A DNA stretch of 64,000 nt from Streptomyces dysideae (lineage in GTDB: Bacteria > Actinomycetota > Actinomycetes > Streptomycetales > Streptomycetaceae): positions 134,641 through 198,640 of the forward strand of contig NZ_KQ949077.1 of assembly GCF_001514305.1 (NCBI RefSeq). The letters run 5' to 3'. This document shows, in pieces, positions 17,089-24,393 of this stretch. Under the pieces are notes generated by a model. That model saw nothing but the letters and a program-made list of their open reading frames with translations. It searched no databases and was not told the DNA's origin. Each line of letters begins with the position of its first letter. Within the stretch, counting starts at the first letter, position 1. The position numbers and the translations under genes were made by a program.

Positions 17089-17982
17089 CTACTCCCCGGT
17101 GATGGAGCCGAAGTCCGTCCCCGAGCCGAGCAGCAGCCCCGCCCCGAGCAGGATCATCGTGGCCGGCACCATGAACGTGGTGATCATCATCGTGGCCTTG
17201 GGGACGGCCCGCGCGGCCTTGCGGCGGGCGTTCTGGGCGTCCGTGCGGCGCATGTCCTTGGCCAGCGCGACCAGGGTGTCGACGATCGGGGCGCCCAGTT
17301 CCTCGCCCTGCTGCAGTGCCGTCACGAACATCGCGACCTGCTCCGAGTCGTTCCGCCGCCTCAGCTCCGCGAAGGCATGGCGGCGGCTCATGCCCAGGTC
17401 CATCTGGCGGAGCGTGATCCGGAGTTCGTCCGCCCAGGGGCCCTCGTACTTCGACGCCACCCGGTCCAGCGCCTGCCGGAAGCCCAGGCCCGCGCTCACC
17501 ACCACCGCCAGGACGTCCAGGAAGTCCGGCAGGGTGCGCTCGATCTCGTCCTTCCTGATCCGGATCGCCGACCAGATGCCGACCTCCGTCCAGAACGCCC
17601 CGAAGGCCAGCAGCAGCAGGGCGAGCAGTACGTCGCCGCGCAGCAGGAACACCAGGAAGCCGACCCCGCCGAGGAAGCCGTAGACCGCCCTGCGCGCGGC
17701 GTAGCGGTCGATGGTCAGGCCGCCGGGGTTGCCCGCGAGGTCGATCTTGCGGCGGTACCTGGCCACCATCTTGGGGCCCATCAGCCGTAGGACCGCGGGG
17801 GCGTAGCGCATGCCCATGCGGTCGATCAGCGAGTCCACCGCGCCCGTGCGGGTCGCGCCGATCTCCAGCGCCAGTGCCAGGTCGCCGGGCAGTTTGGCGT
17901 CCGCGCGGTACATGCGGATGCCGGCGAAGACGCCCCAGACGCTCAGGCCCATCACCAGCGCGAGCAGAAGTCCCACTCCCAT
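17089..17982 (-). CDS. tadC: TadC-like inner membrane platform protein
   Basis: A 297-residue type II secretion F-domain protein, a platform subunit of Tad pili. Hydrophobic helices lie near 5-25, 105-145 and 265-290. The T2SSF domain lies in between: LPDFLDVLAVVVSAGLGFRQ, LRQMDLGMSRRHAFAELRRR, VAMFVTALQQGEELGAPI and a C-terminal KATMMITTFMVPATMILLG. ATG 17982 is preferred, with GGGGAG five bases upstream; a GTG at 17988 is possible. It follows tadB by about 16 bases. Confidence 0.9.
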   Translation of the reverse strand: MGVGLLLALVMGLSVWGVFAGIRMYRADAKLPGDLALALEIGATRTGAVDSLIDRMGMRYAPAVLRLMGPKMVARYRRKIDLAGNPGGLTIDRYAARRAVYGFLGGVGFLVFLLRGDVLLALLLLAFGAFWTEVGIWSAIRIRKDEIERTLPDFLDVLAVVVSAGLGFRQALDRVASKYEGPWADELRITLRQMDLGMSRRHAFAELRRRNDSEQVAMFVTALQQGEELGAPIVDTLVALAKDMRRTDAQNARRKAARAVPKATMMITTFMVPATMILLGAGLLLGSGTDFGSITGE

Positions 17983-17998
17983 GACCACTCCCCGCCCC

Positions 17999-19018
17999 TC
18001 AGACGTCGATCCGCGACAGGCGGCGGATGAGGATGAACCCGACCGCGTACAGCGCGAACGCGATGAGCACCGCCGCCTGGCCGACCGGGGAGCCCGTCAT
18101 CCGGTCCAGGGCGCCGTCCTTCACGCCGTTCATCAGGAACAGGGAGCCCACGCCCAGTACCGGGACCGCGTACGACGTCATGTTCACCTGGGAGAGCTGG
18201 GTACGGACCTCGCGCCGGGTCTCCTTCCGCTCCTCCAGCGTCTCCGTCAGGTTGCGCAGCGCGCTGACCACCTGGCCGCCCGCCCGGTTCGAGAGGACCA
18301 GCGTGGTCACCAGGACGACCAGTTCGCGGGACGGGAGGCGTTCCGCCAGCTCGTTCAGGGCGTCGTCCATCGAGGCTCCGACCGCCAACTGGTTGCCCAC
18401 CTTGGCCAGTTCCTCACCCGCCGGGGCCTCCAGCTCTTCCGCCGCCATGCCGATGGCCGTGCGGAGCGCGAGGCCGGCGTGGGCGGCGTTGGCCAGGATG
18501 CGGGCCAGTTCGGGGAGCTGGTTGATGAACTTCTCGATGCGCTTCTGGCGTTGCCAGTTGAGGAACTGGACCGCGACCCCGACGCCCAGCAGTCCGGCGA
18601 TCGGCCCGAAGAAGGGCGCCAGCGACGCCTGGCCGATCAGCCACAGCCCCGCCACCGTCGCCATCATGTAGACGAAGAACTCACCCGGCGTGACGTCCAA
18701 GCCGGTTGCCGCGAGCCGTAGTTCGAGCTTCTTGCCCAGTTTCGTACGACGCAGGCGGCGGTCCAGGGTGTGGAAGCGGCGTCGGCGGCCGCCGCCCGTT
18801 ATCTGGCCGGTGGCGGACAGGCGGTCCACCAGGGCCTGGCGCTGTGCCCTGCCGGACGCGTACGCGTGCAGGCCCAGCACGACCAGGACGCAGGTCAGGA
18901 GCGCGATGCCGGTGGTGAGCGTGATGCGGGTCTGGAGTTCCAAAGCAACGGGATCCATGGCAACGGGATCCATGGCAACGGGGTCCATAACAGCGGGGTC
19001 CATAACAGCGGGGTCCAT
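17999..19018 (-). CDS. tadB: TadB-like inner membrane platform protein
   Basis: A 339-residue T2SSF-domain protein with helices at about 33-50, 110-145 and 275-335. The domain contains FINQLPELARILANAAHAGL, the ALRTAI segment and LSNRAGGQVVSALRNL. The first 25 residues are an exact pentapeptide series, MDPAV twice and MDPVA three times, encoded by five 15-bp tandem repeats that each begin with ATG. AGGAA lies eight bases before the first ATG (19018), so initiation there is reasonable, but any of the five ATGs would stay in frame. It begins eleven bases after the tadA stop. Confidence 0.9.
   Translation of the reverse strand: MDPAVMDPAVMDPVAMDPVAMDPVALELQTRITLTTGIALLTCVLVVLGLHAYASGRAQRQALVDRLSATGQITGGGRRRRFHTLDRRLRRTKLGKKLELRLAATGLDVTPGEFFVYMMATVAGLWLIGQASLAPFFGPIAGLLGVGVAVQFLNWQRQKRIEKFINQLPELARILANAAHAGLALRTAIGMAAEELEAPAGEELAKVGNQLAVGASMDDALNELAERLPSRELVVLVTTLVLSNRAGGQVVSALRNLTETLEERKETRREVRTQLSQVNMTSYAVPVLGVGSLFLMNGVKDGALDRMTGSPVGQAAVLIAFALYAVGFILIRRLSRIDV
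18944..19018 (-). repeat. 15-bp in-frame tandem repeat at the tadB start, five units
   Basis: On the minus strand the unit is ATGGACCCCGYTGYY. The units run 19018-19004, 19003-18989, 18988-18974, 18973-18959 and 18958-18944; a partial sixth (GGAACCGCTGTT) lies upstream. Each unit encodes MDPAV or MDPVA, so gain or loss of units keeps the frame and an ATG. Confidence 0.9.
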
Positions 19019-19029
19019 AACAGCGGTTC

Positions 19030-20367
19030 CTACCTGGCTTCTCGGATGGCGAGCTGGTCTGCGGTCCGGGCGATGCCGAAGGCCTGGGGGATCGGCTGGC
19101 TCGCCATGTAGAGGCGGTCGGCGGTCCGGCGCGGCAGGGGGTGGTACTCGAAGGCGCCGTGGACGCGGCCGTCCGGCGCCATGGGCTGCGCCTGGAAGCG
19201 GGCCACCGACGCCAGGCGGTACGGCTCCGAGCCGTGGCTCTCCAGGATCGCGATCTCGGTGATCCGGCGGGCGCCGTCCGGGAAGCGGGTCAGCTGGATG
19301 ATGACGTCCACCGCGCTGTTGATCTGGTCGTGCAGCGCCTCGAAGGGGACCGCCACGTCGGACATCGACGCCAGGGTCTTCAGCCGCATCAGCGCGTCCT
19401 CCGTGCTGTTGGCGTGCACGGTGGCCAGCGAGCCGTCGTGGCCCGTCGACATGGCCTGGAGCATGTCGAGGGACTCGCCGCCGCGGACCTCACCGACCAC
19501 GATCCGGTCGGGGCGCATCCGGAGGGAGTTGCGGACCAGGTCGCGGATGGTGACCTGGCCCTTGCCCTCGACGTTCGGGGGGCGGGACTCCAGGCGGATG
19601 ACGTGTGCCTGCTGGAGCTGGAGTTCGGCGGAGTCCTCGATGGTGATGATGCGCTCGGACTCGGGGATCAGGCCCGACAGCGCGTTCAGCAGCGTCGTCT
19701 TTCCGGTGCCGGTCGCGCCCGAGACGATGATGTTGGCCTTCGCCTGCACCAGCCCGGCCAGCAGATACACCATGTGCTCGTCGAGCGAGCCGAGGCCGAT
19801 CATCTCGTGCAACGTGAAGGAGCGCGGGAAGCGGCGGATCGTGAGGGTCGCGCCGGTGAGGGAGAGCGGCGGGATGATGACGTTCACGCGCTCGCCGGAC
19901 GGGAGGCGGGCGTCCACCATGGGGTTCGACTCATCGACCCGCCGGTTGACCGTCGAGACGATCCGCTCGATGGTCTGCATCAGCTGGTCGTGGGAGGGGA
20001 AGCGGATCGGCAACTGCTCGACCCGGCCCGCCCGCTCGACGAAGATCGCGTCCGGGCCGTTGACCATGATCTCGGTGATCGACGCGTCCTCGAGGAGCGG
20101 TTCCAGGATGCCGAGGCCGAGTGCCTCGTCCACGACCCGCCGGATCAGCTGCGAACGCTCGACCGTCGACAGGACCGGTCCCTCACGGCTGATGATGTGC
20201 CCGAGCACCCGCTCGAGCCGGGCCCGGCGCTCGGCCGCGGCCAGCGAGGACATCTCCGCGAGGTCGATCTCCTCGAGCAGCTTGGCGCGGTACGAGGCGA
20301 CCAGATGGCCGTCCTCGCCCTTGCTGCCGTTCTCCTCGGGGGTGTTGATGCGTGCTCGCAGGCTCAT
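19030..20367 (-). CDS. tadA: TadA/CpaF secretion ATPase
   Basis: A 445-residue hexameric ATPase that drives Tad pilus assembly. The N-terminal helical domain covers about 20-100. The ATPase core has SITEIMVNGPDAIFVERAGR, SGATGTGKTTLL (Walker A, 217-224), the Asp box IITIEDSAELQLQ, Walker B MRPDRIVVGEVRGGE and the His box STGHDGSLATVHANS. The length is typical. ATG 20367 follows GAGGAA at a good distance. It sits in the minus-strand Tad operon between tadE and tadB. Confidence 0.95.
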   Translation of the reverse strand: MSLRARINTPEENGSKGEDGHLVASYRAKLLEEIDLAEMSSLAAAERRARLERVLGHIISREGPVLSTVERSQLIRRVVDEALGLGILEPLLEDASITEIMVNGPDAIFVERAGRVEQLPIRFPSHDQLMQTIERIVSTVNRRVDESNPMVDARLPSGERVNVIIPPLSLTGATLTIRRFPRSFTLHEMIGLGSLDEHMVYLLAGLVQAKANIIVSGATGTGKTTLLNALSGLIPESERIITIEDSAELQLQQAHVIRLESRPPNVEGKGQVTIRDLVRNSLRMRPDRIVVGEVRGGESLDMLQAMSTGHDGSLATVHANSTEDALMRLKTLASMSDVAVPFEALHDQINSAVDVIIQLTRFPDGARRITEIAILESHGSEPYRLASVARFQAQPMAPDGRVHGAFEYHPLPRRTADRLYMASQPIPQAFGIARTADQLAIREAR

Positions 20368-20386
20368 GGTGTTCCTCGTTCCCGCG

Positions 20387-20737
20387 TCAGTGGTCGAGCG
20401 GCATGGTGGCGGTCTTCCGGGCGGGGTCGAAGTTCCAGCCGGGGACGATGGACGGGATGTCGATGGTGGCGGTGACCGTCACCGTGTCGTCGCCGTACGC
20501 GGCGGGACAGTCGGGGGCCAGCCAGTCGCTCACCGCGTTCGCGCAGCCCTCCGCGGCGCTCTCCTGGAGCGAGGCGGCCCGCGCACCGGCCCGGGCCGCC
20601 GTGCCCGCCTGCTGGGCGGTGTAGGCGATCAGCCCGATCTGTACGCCGGCCATGGCGACGAGGATCAGGATCGGGATGAACCCGAGGTATTCGAGTGCGA
20701 CTTGACCGCGATCGCGATGACTGCGCTGGTACGCCAT
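20387..20737 (-). CDS. TadE-like pseudopilin (second copy)
   Basis: A 116-residue TadE-domain protein. The N-terminal segment RDRGQVALEYLGFIPILILV is a pilin-like helix with the conserved Glu. A helical QQAGTAARAGARAA segment follows, then a short beta-rich extracellular part with a cysteine pair (EGCANA, PDCPAA). It begins one base after the stop of the previous tadE gene. Family members are minor pilins or assembly scaffolds. Confidence 0.85.
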   Translation of the reverse strand: MAYQRSHRDRGQVALEYLGFIPILILVAMAGVQIGLIAYTAQQAGTAARAGARAASLQESAAEGCANAVSDWLAPDCPAAYGDDTVTVTATIDIPSIVPGWNFDPARKTATMPLDH

Positions 20738-20738
20738 C

Positions 20739-21197
20739 TCAGCCCGTCTCCTCCTCTACGGCCCCCGCGTGGCCCTCGACCTCGAACGGGAAGCCGATCG
20801 AGCCCGGGAAGAGGACGGGGACCCGGAGCGTGACGTCGGCGGTGACATAGCCGCCGCCGGTGCCGCACGACACCGTGCCGCCCCACGCGTCCGGCAGCTT
20901 CTCCAGCCCTGCCGCCTCGCACGCCCCCTCCCGGGCCCCCGGATCGGCCGCGGTAGCCGCCCGTACCGCCTCGTCGGCAGCATTCCCCGCGAGCGTGAAC
21001 GTGTACCCCAGCAGCACGAACTGCCACAGCAGCACCAGTGTCAGAAGGATCAGCGGCAGCATGCCGAGGAACTCGATGGCGACCTGGCCCTCGTCCCGCC
21101 CCCGGCGCGACCGCACCCAACGCGACAGTTCCCTGCGTGACGGTTGCCTGCGTGACAGTCCCCCGCGTAACAGTCCCCTGCGTGAAAGCACGCTCAC
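20739..21197 (-). CDS. TadE-like pseudopilin with Arg-rich N-terminal repeats and a TTA codon
   Basis: A 152-residue TadE-domain protein. From the coupled GTG at 21197 (GTGA overlap with the tadZ stop) the first ~28 residues are a repetitive Ser/Arg/Leu stretch from degenerate 15-bp repeats. The pilin-like segment is DEGQVAIEFLGMLPLILLTL. A helical LAGNAADEAVRAATAAD and a beta-rich tail with cysteines follow. The fourth repeat contains the rare leucine codon TTA (21168-21170, minus strand). If the GTG at 21197 is used, translation needs the bldA tRNA; a GTG at 21116 would avoid it. No strong ribosome site separates these choices. Confidence 0.82.
   Translation of the reverse strand: MSVLSRRGLLRGGLSRRQPSRRELSRWVRSRRGRDEGQVAIEFLGMLPLILLTLVLLWQFVLLGYTFTLAGNAADEAVRAATAADPGAREGACEAAGLEKLPDAWGGTVSCGTGGGYVTADVTLRVPVLFPGSIGFPFEVEGHAGAVEEETG
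21121..21195 (-). repeat. Degenerate 15-bp tandem repeat at the start of tadE, five units
   Basis: On the plus strand the units are CGCGACAGTTCCCTG, CGTGACGGTTGCCTG, CGTGACAGTCCCCCG, CGTAACAGTCCCCTG and CGTGAAAGCACGCTC (21121-21195). They are in frame with the tadE gene and encode an Arg/Ser/Leu pentapeptide pattern. Confidence 0.8.
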
Positions 21198-22438
21198 CCT
21201 CGCCTTCGGAAGCTCACAGCGCCCCGGTCCCCCCGGAACTTGGCGTGTTTCTGGGCGCCTTCGGGGGCCTTGACCAGCCCCAGCTCCCCCGCGAGCCCCC
21301 ACATCGCCTGCTTGACCGCGCCCTTGCTGTCGAGTTCGTGGACGCGGCCGGCGTCCACGGCGCCCTGGAGTTCCTTCCAGTTGGCGGGGATCGCGGTGGC
21401 GGCGACGCCCGTGCCGGTGATCTTCTGGATGAGGGCGGGCTGTATCTCCGCACCGCGGGTGTGGCGGTTGACGACGACGGTCGTCTCCTCCGCCTTGCGG
21501 ATCTGCAGCCGGTCCCACATCCGGACCGTGCGCTTGGCGCCCCGGACCGCGACCACGTCCGGGGTCGTGACCAGCAGGGCCGTGTCCGCCATCTCCACCA
21601 CGGCCGCGCTCGCCCCGCTCATCTGGGCGCCGCAGTCGACGACGACGACCTCGTAGCGGGAGCGCAGGGCGGTGACGATCTGGCGGGCGGCGCGGTCGGT
21701 GACCTCCTCGCCGCGCTCCCCCTCGCCGGGGGCGAGGAGCAGGGCGACGCCGGTGTCGTGGCGGAAGACGGCGTCGGCCAGGACGCGCGGGGAGATGTCG
21801 GTGATGGTGGCGAGGTCGGCGACCGAGCGGCGGAACTGGATGTCCAGGTAGGAGGCGATGTCGCCGGCCTGGAGGTCCATGTCGACGAGGGCGGCGGTCC
21901 GGCCGGACGCCTGGGCGGCGAGGGCGAGCTGGATGGCGGTGAGGGTGGTCCCCACACCTCCTTTGGCGCCGCTGACGGTGACGACCGTGCCGCCGACCCC
22001 GCCGCTGTACACCTCGATACCGGCGCCGAGGTGACGCCGTACGCCCACCGACCACTGGGCGACCGCCTGGACGCGGCTGGCGAGTTCCTCGTAGTTGATC
22101 GGGAGCGCGACGAGGCCGCGGGCGCCGTAGTCCATGGCGGCCTGGAAGAGGCCGGGGCCGGCGTCGGAGGTGACGAGGATGACGCCGACGGCGGGGAAGC
22201 GCAGCGCGACCTCGCGGATCAGCTCCAGCGCCGGGACCGGGCCGATCCGCTCGTGCACGACCACGACCTCGGGCAGTTCGTCGACCGACTCGGCGGCGAG
22301 GCGGGCGAGGGTGTCGACGAGCTGGGTGGAGTCGACGACCGGGGCCACCGGCTCGGCGTCCGGGAGCTGGCTGAGCAGAGTCGTGAGGGACCGGACCGCG
22401 TCCGCGTCGCCGACTGCCGGGAGGATCCTCGTGGGCAT
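21194..22438 (-). CDS. tadZ: TadZ/CpaE-like pilus localisation ATPase
   Basis: A 414-residue protein. The N-terminal half (about 1-135) is a receiver-like domain without a clear phosphorylation triad. The second half is a ParA/MinD-type ATPase with the deviant Walker A SGAKGGVGTT (about 155-164), then AALVDMDLQAGDIASYLDI and EVVVVDCGAQMSG. TadZ/CpaE proteins position the Tad machine in the cell. ATG 22438 lies nine bases behind the cpaB stop. The C-terminal ~30 residues are basic. Confidence 0.9.
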   Translation of the reverse strand: MPTRILPAVGDADAVRSLTTLLSQLPDAEPVAPVVDSTQLVDTLARLAAESVDELPEVVVVHERIGPVPALELIREVALRFPAVGVILVTSDAGPGLFQAAMDYGARGLVALPINYEELASRVQAVAQWSVGVRRHLGAGIEVYSGGVGGTVVTVSGAKGGVGTTLTAIQLALAAQASGRTAALVDMDLQAGDIASYLDIQFRRSVADLATITDISPRVLADAVFRHDTGVALLLAPGEGERGEEVTDRAARQIVTALRSRYEVVVVDCGAQMSGASAAVVEMADTALLVTTPDVVAVRGAKRTVRMWDRLQIRKAEETTVVVNRHTRGAEIQPALIQKITGTGVAATAIPANWKELQGAVDAGRVHELDSKGAVKQAMWGLAGELGLVKAPEGAQKHAKFRGDRGAVSFRRRG

Positions 22439-22447
22439 GCGGGCCTC

Positions 22448-23155
22448 TCACTTGTCCGTCGCGAGTTCGTACGTACGGTCCTTCTCGGCGATGTCGCTGC
22501 CGCCGCCGGGCGCCACCAGCGCGAGCCGCACCTGCTCGGCGAACGACTCGGCGTACGTGATGCGCTGGGCGTCGAGGGTGGAGAGCGCGAAGGTGATCGG
22601 GACGGCCTCGGTGAGCTGCCGGCTGCGGTTGCTCTCGGTGGGTTCGAGCGGGGTCAGCTTGCCCACGTCGAGGACCCTGGCGTTGGTGACGATGATCTTC
22701 GCCTGGTCGGGGGCGCCGTCGCGCTCGCCCTCGAAGGTGGCGTAGACGTTGACCGTGGAACCCGGGGTGATCTTCCCCGCCACGCCGGTCGCCGCGTCGA
22801 TCATGATGGCGACCTCCTGTTCGTTCGCCTGGAGCGCGGGCTGGGCCACGATCATGTCGCTCTGCAGCAGGGACCCCGCGCGCAGGGTGGTGACGGCGAT
22901 CTTGCCCTGGATCTCCCGGAGGTTGGTGACCGCGTTCTCCGACAGCCACCGCTCGGGCATCTCGATCTTCTCGAACTGCCCCGCGCGGAGCGCCGTATAG
23001 GGCGTCACGTTCGTCTTGACCCGGTACGCGGTGACCTCGGGGCCGACCTTGGACTTCACGTCACTGATGACGGACAGGACGCCGGCGAAGGCGCCGAGGG
23101 CGCAGACGACCGACAGGAGCAGGAGTATCACGCCGCGGCGCTGACGGGAGTTCAT
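22448..23155 (-). CDS. cpaB: CpaB/RcpC-like SAF-domain pilus assembly protein
   Basis: A 235-residue membrane-anchored protein: one N-terminal helix (about 8-30) and then an extracytoplasmic SAF domain (TPYTALRAGQFEKIEMPE; REIQGKIAVTTLRAGSLLQ) and a beta domain (VNVYATFEGERDGAP). In Gram-negative Tad systems RcpC/CpaB works with the outer-membrane secretin; in this monoderm it probably acts at or in the wall. It opens the core of the pilus operon. Confidence 0.88.
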   Translation of the reverse strand: MNSRQRRGVILLLLSVVCALGAFAGVLSVISDVKSKVGPEVTAYRVKTNVTPYTALRAGQFEKIEMPERWLSENAVTNLREIQGKIAVTTLRAGSLLQSDMIVAQPALQANEQEVAIMIDAATGVAGKITPGSTVNVYATFEGERDGAPDQAKIIVTNARVLDVGKLTPLEPTESNRSRQLTEAVPITFALSTLDAQRITYAESFAEQVRLALVAPGGGSDIAEKDRTYELATDK

Positions 23156-23215
23156 GAACCGTGCAACCTCATTGGGGGAATCGGCCGAGAGCGGTCGGGT
23201 CGGGGTCGGGGACGG

Positions 23216-24061
23216 TCAGCCGGTGAGGGCCGGCCGGTCGGGGGCTGGGGGCGGGGTCGCGGAACAGAAGACACAGCGGTCGCCGATGACATCGATGCCG
23301 CACCAGTGGCAGACGCCCTGCCGTACAGAGGTCACCAGCTGATAGAGCACGGGCAGGTCGGGCAGATACGCGCAGAACTCGATCAGCTTCGAGGTCCCCC
23401 ACCAGGCGGCGGACTCGGCGGGCAGGCCGGCCTCGCGCAGCCCCTGGACGTTCCAGGACTTGGCGAGGTGCGCGGTGACCCAGTCGGACTGCAGCTGCCC
23501 CTTGGCGACGAGCAGCGAGGTCGCGAACTCCGGCCCCGCGAGGGTGGCGTCGGGGGCGATCCGGACGAGCTGCGGTTCCGGATGTGCGAGTACGCCGAAC
23601 TGCGCGCCGGGCACCCAGGACTTGGCGTGCGCCTTCAGCCCGACGGGCACCCGGTCGAGCTTTGCCACGGAGCCGAGCAGCGCCCCGGCGTGGATGTAGT
23701 GGGTGAGCAGCCGGCCGGCCGAGGCGAGGACGCCCGGGCTGAGGTCGCAGGAAGCCAGCTGTCTCAACTGACGGGCCAGGACGGCGACTCCGAGGGGCGG
23801 CAGATCGGGCCGGAACAGGGCGACACGGTCACTCTCGAGAAGGGACCGCACGGTGTGCAGCCGCTGCCGCACGGCCCGGGGTGCCGCCTGTGAACAGACG
23901 ACGATCACGTGCCCGTGCTGCTCGATCAACCCCTGCATGACGACCAGGGAGTGATCCAACGGCTGCCGGTCCAGGTCCCGCAGCACGACGGCGGGCACGG
24001 TTCGCTCATCCTGCGGCGGCAGCGCCAGATCGGCACTGGTCACGGCAATGGCAGTTGGCAC
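23216..24061 (-). CDS. Protein of unknown function with C-terminal zinc ribbon
   Basis: A 281-residue protein that I cannot place in a family. The N-terminal half resembles an alpha/beta fold (VPAVVLRDLDRQPLDHSLVV, HGHVIVVCSQAAPRAVRQRL). The C-terminus has two CxxC knuckles (VCHWCGIDVIGDRCVFC), a likely zinc ribbon. GTG 24061 is supported by GGGGAG five bases upstream; frames extending further lack a site. It is 60 bases upstream of cpaB and co-directional, so it may be the first gene of the Tad transcript. Confidence 0.75.
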   Translation of the reverse strand: MPTAIAVTSADLALPPQDERTVPAVVLRDLDRQPLDHSLVVMQGLIEQHGHVIVVCSQAAPRAVRQRLHTVRSLLESDRVALFRPDLPPLGVAVLARQLRQLASCDLSPGVLASAGRLLTHYIHAGALLGSVAKLDRVPVGLKAHAKSWVPGAQFGVLAHPEPQLVRIAPDATLAGPEFATSLLVAKGQLQSDWVTAHLAKSWNVQGLREAGLPAESAAWWGTSKLIEFCAYLPDLPVLYQLVTSVRQGVCHWCGIDVIGDRCVFCSATPPPAPDRPALTG

Positions 24062-24393
24062 GCGCGCTCCCCGCTTCACCGCCCGGTTCGGTCGACCGGC
24101 GTCACTCCGACATACCTGTTTGACTTCAGTGCGTGACTCCCGAGAACTGTATCCACGCCTTTGTGACCGGAGAACAGCCTTTCTGCAGCCAGAGGAGAAC
24201 TGGCGATTCGCAAGACACGCCAAAACAGGGCAGGTTACGCATCTCGCTGGACACGGACGGGGGTTGGGTGGGGTACGACGCTTGACGCGCATTCCGGTCC
24301 GGACCTCTTGACAAGGGCATTGGTCTGGACCAACTTGTACGTGCAGCGGTGGCCACCGTCGTCCTCAACTCCTCTCCCCCACCGGAGGCCCCA
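24062..24393. other. Divergent regulatory region between the Tad locus and the chitinase gene
   Basis: 332 bases between divergent genes. Towards the chitinase it holds a -35-like TTGACA (24308-24313), a DasR-like palindrome (24320-24333) and a second palindrome GGTCCGGACC (24296-24305). I see no clear promoter for the Tad side. Confidence 0.6.
24308..24334 (+). promoter_or_regulatory. Chitinase promoter with DasR-like operator (dre)
   Basis: TTGACA (24308-24313) is followed by the palindrome TTGGTCTGGACCAA (24320-24333), which lies between the -35 and the expected -10 position. The known DasR consensus is ACTGGTCTAGACCAGT. This site keeps the GGTCTNGACC core with one centre change. It predicts repression by DasR and induction by glucosamine-6-phosphate. 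Confidence 0.75.

Noticed and set aside
21038..23893. 951-codon open frame on the plus strand
   Set aside because: Antisense shadow of tadZ and cpaB; composition is Gly/Asp/Arg/Val-rich without domain motifs.
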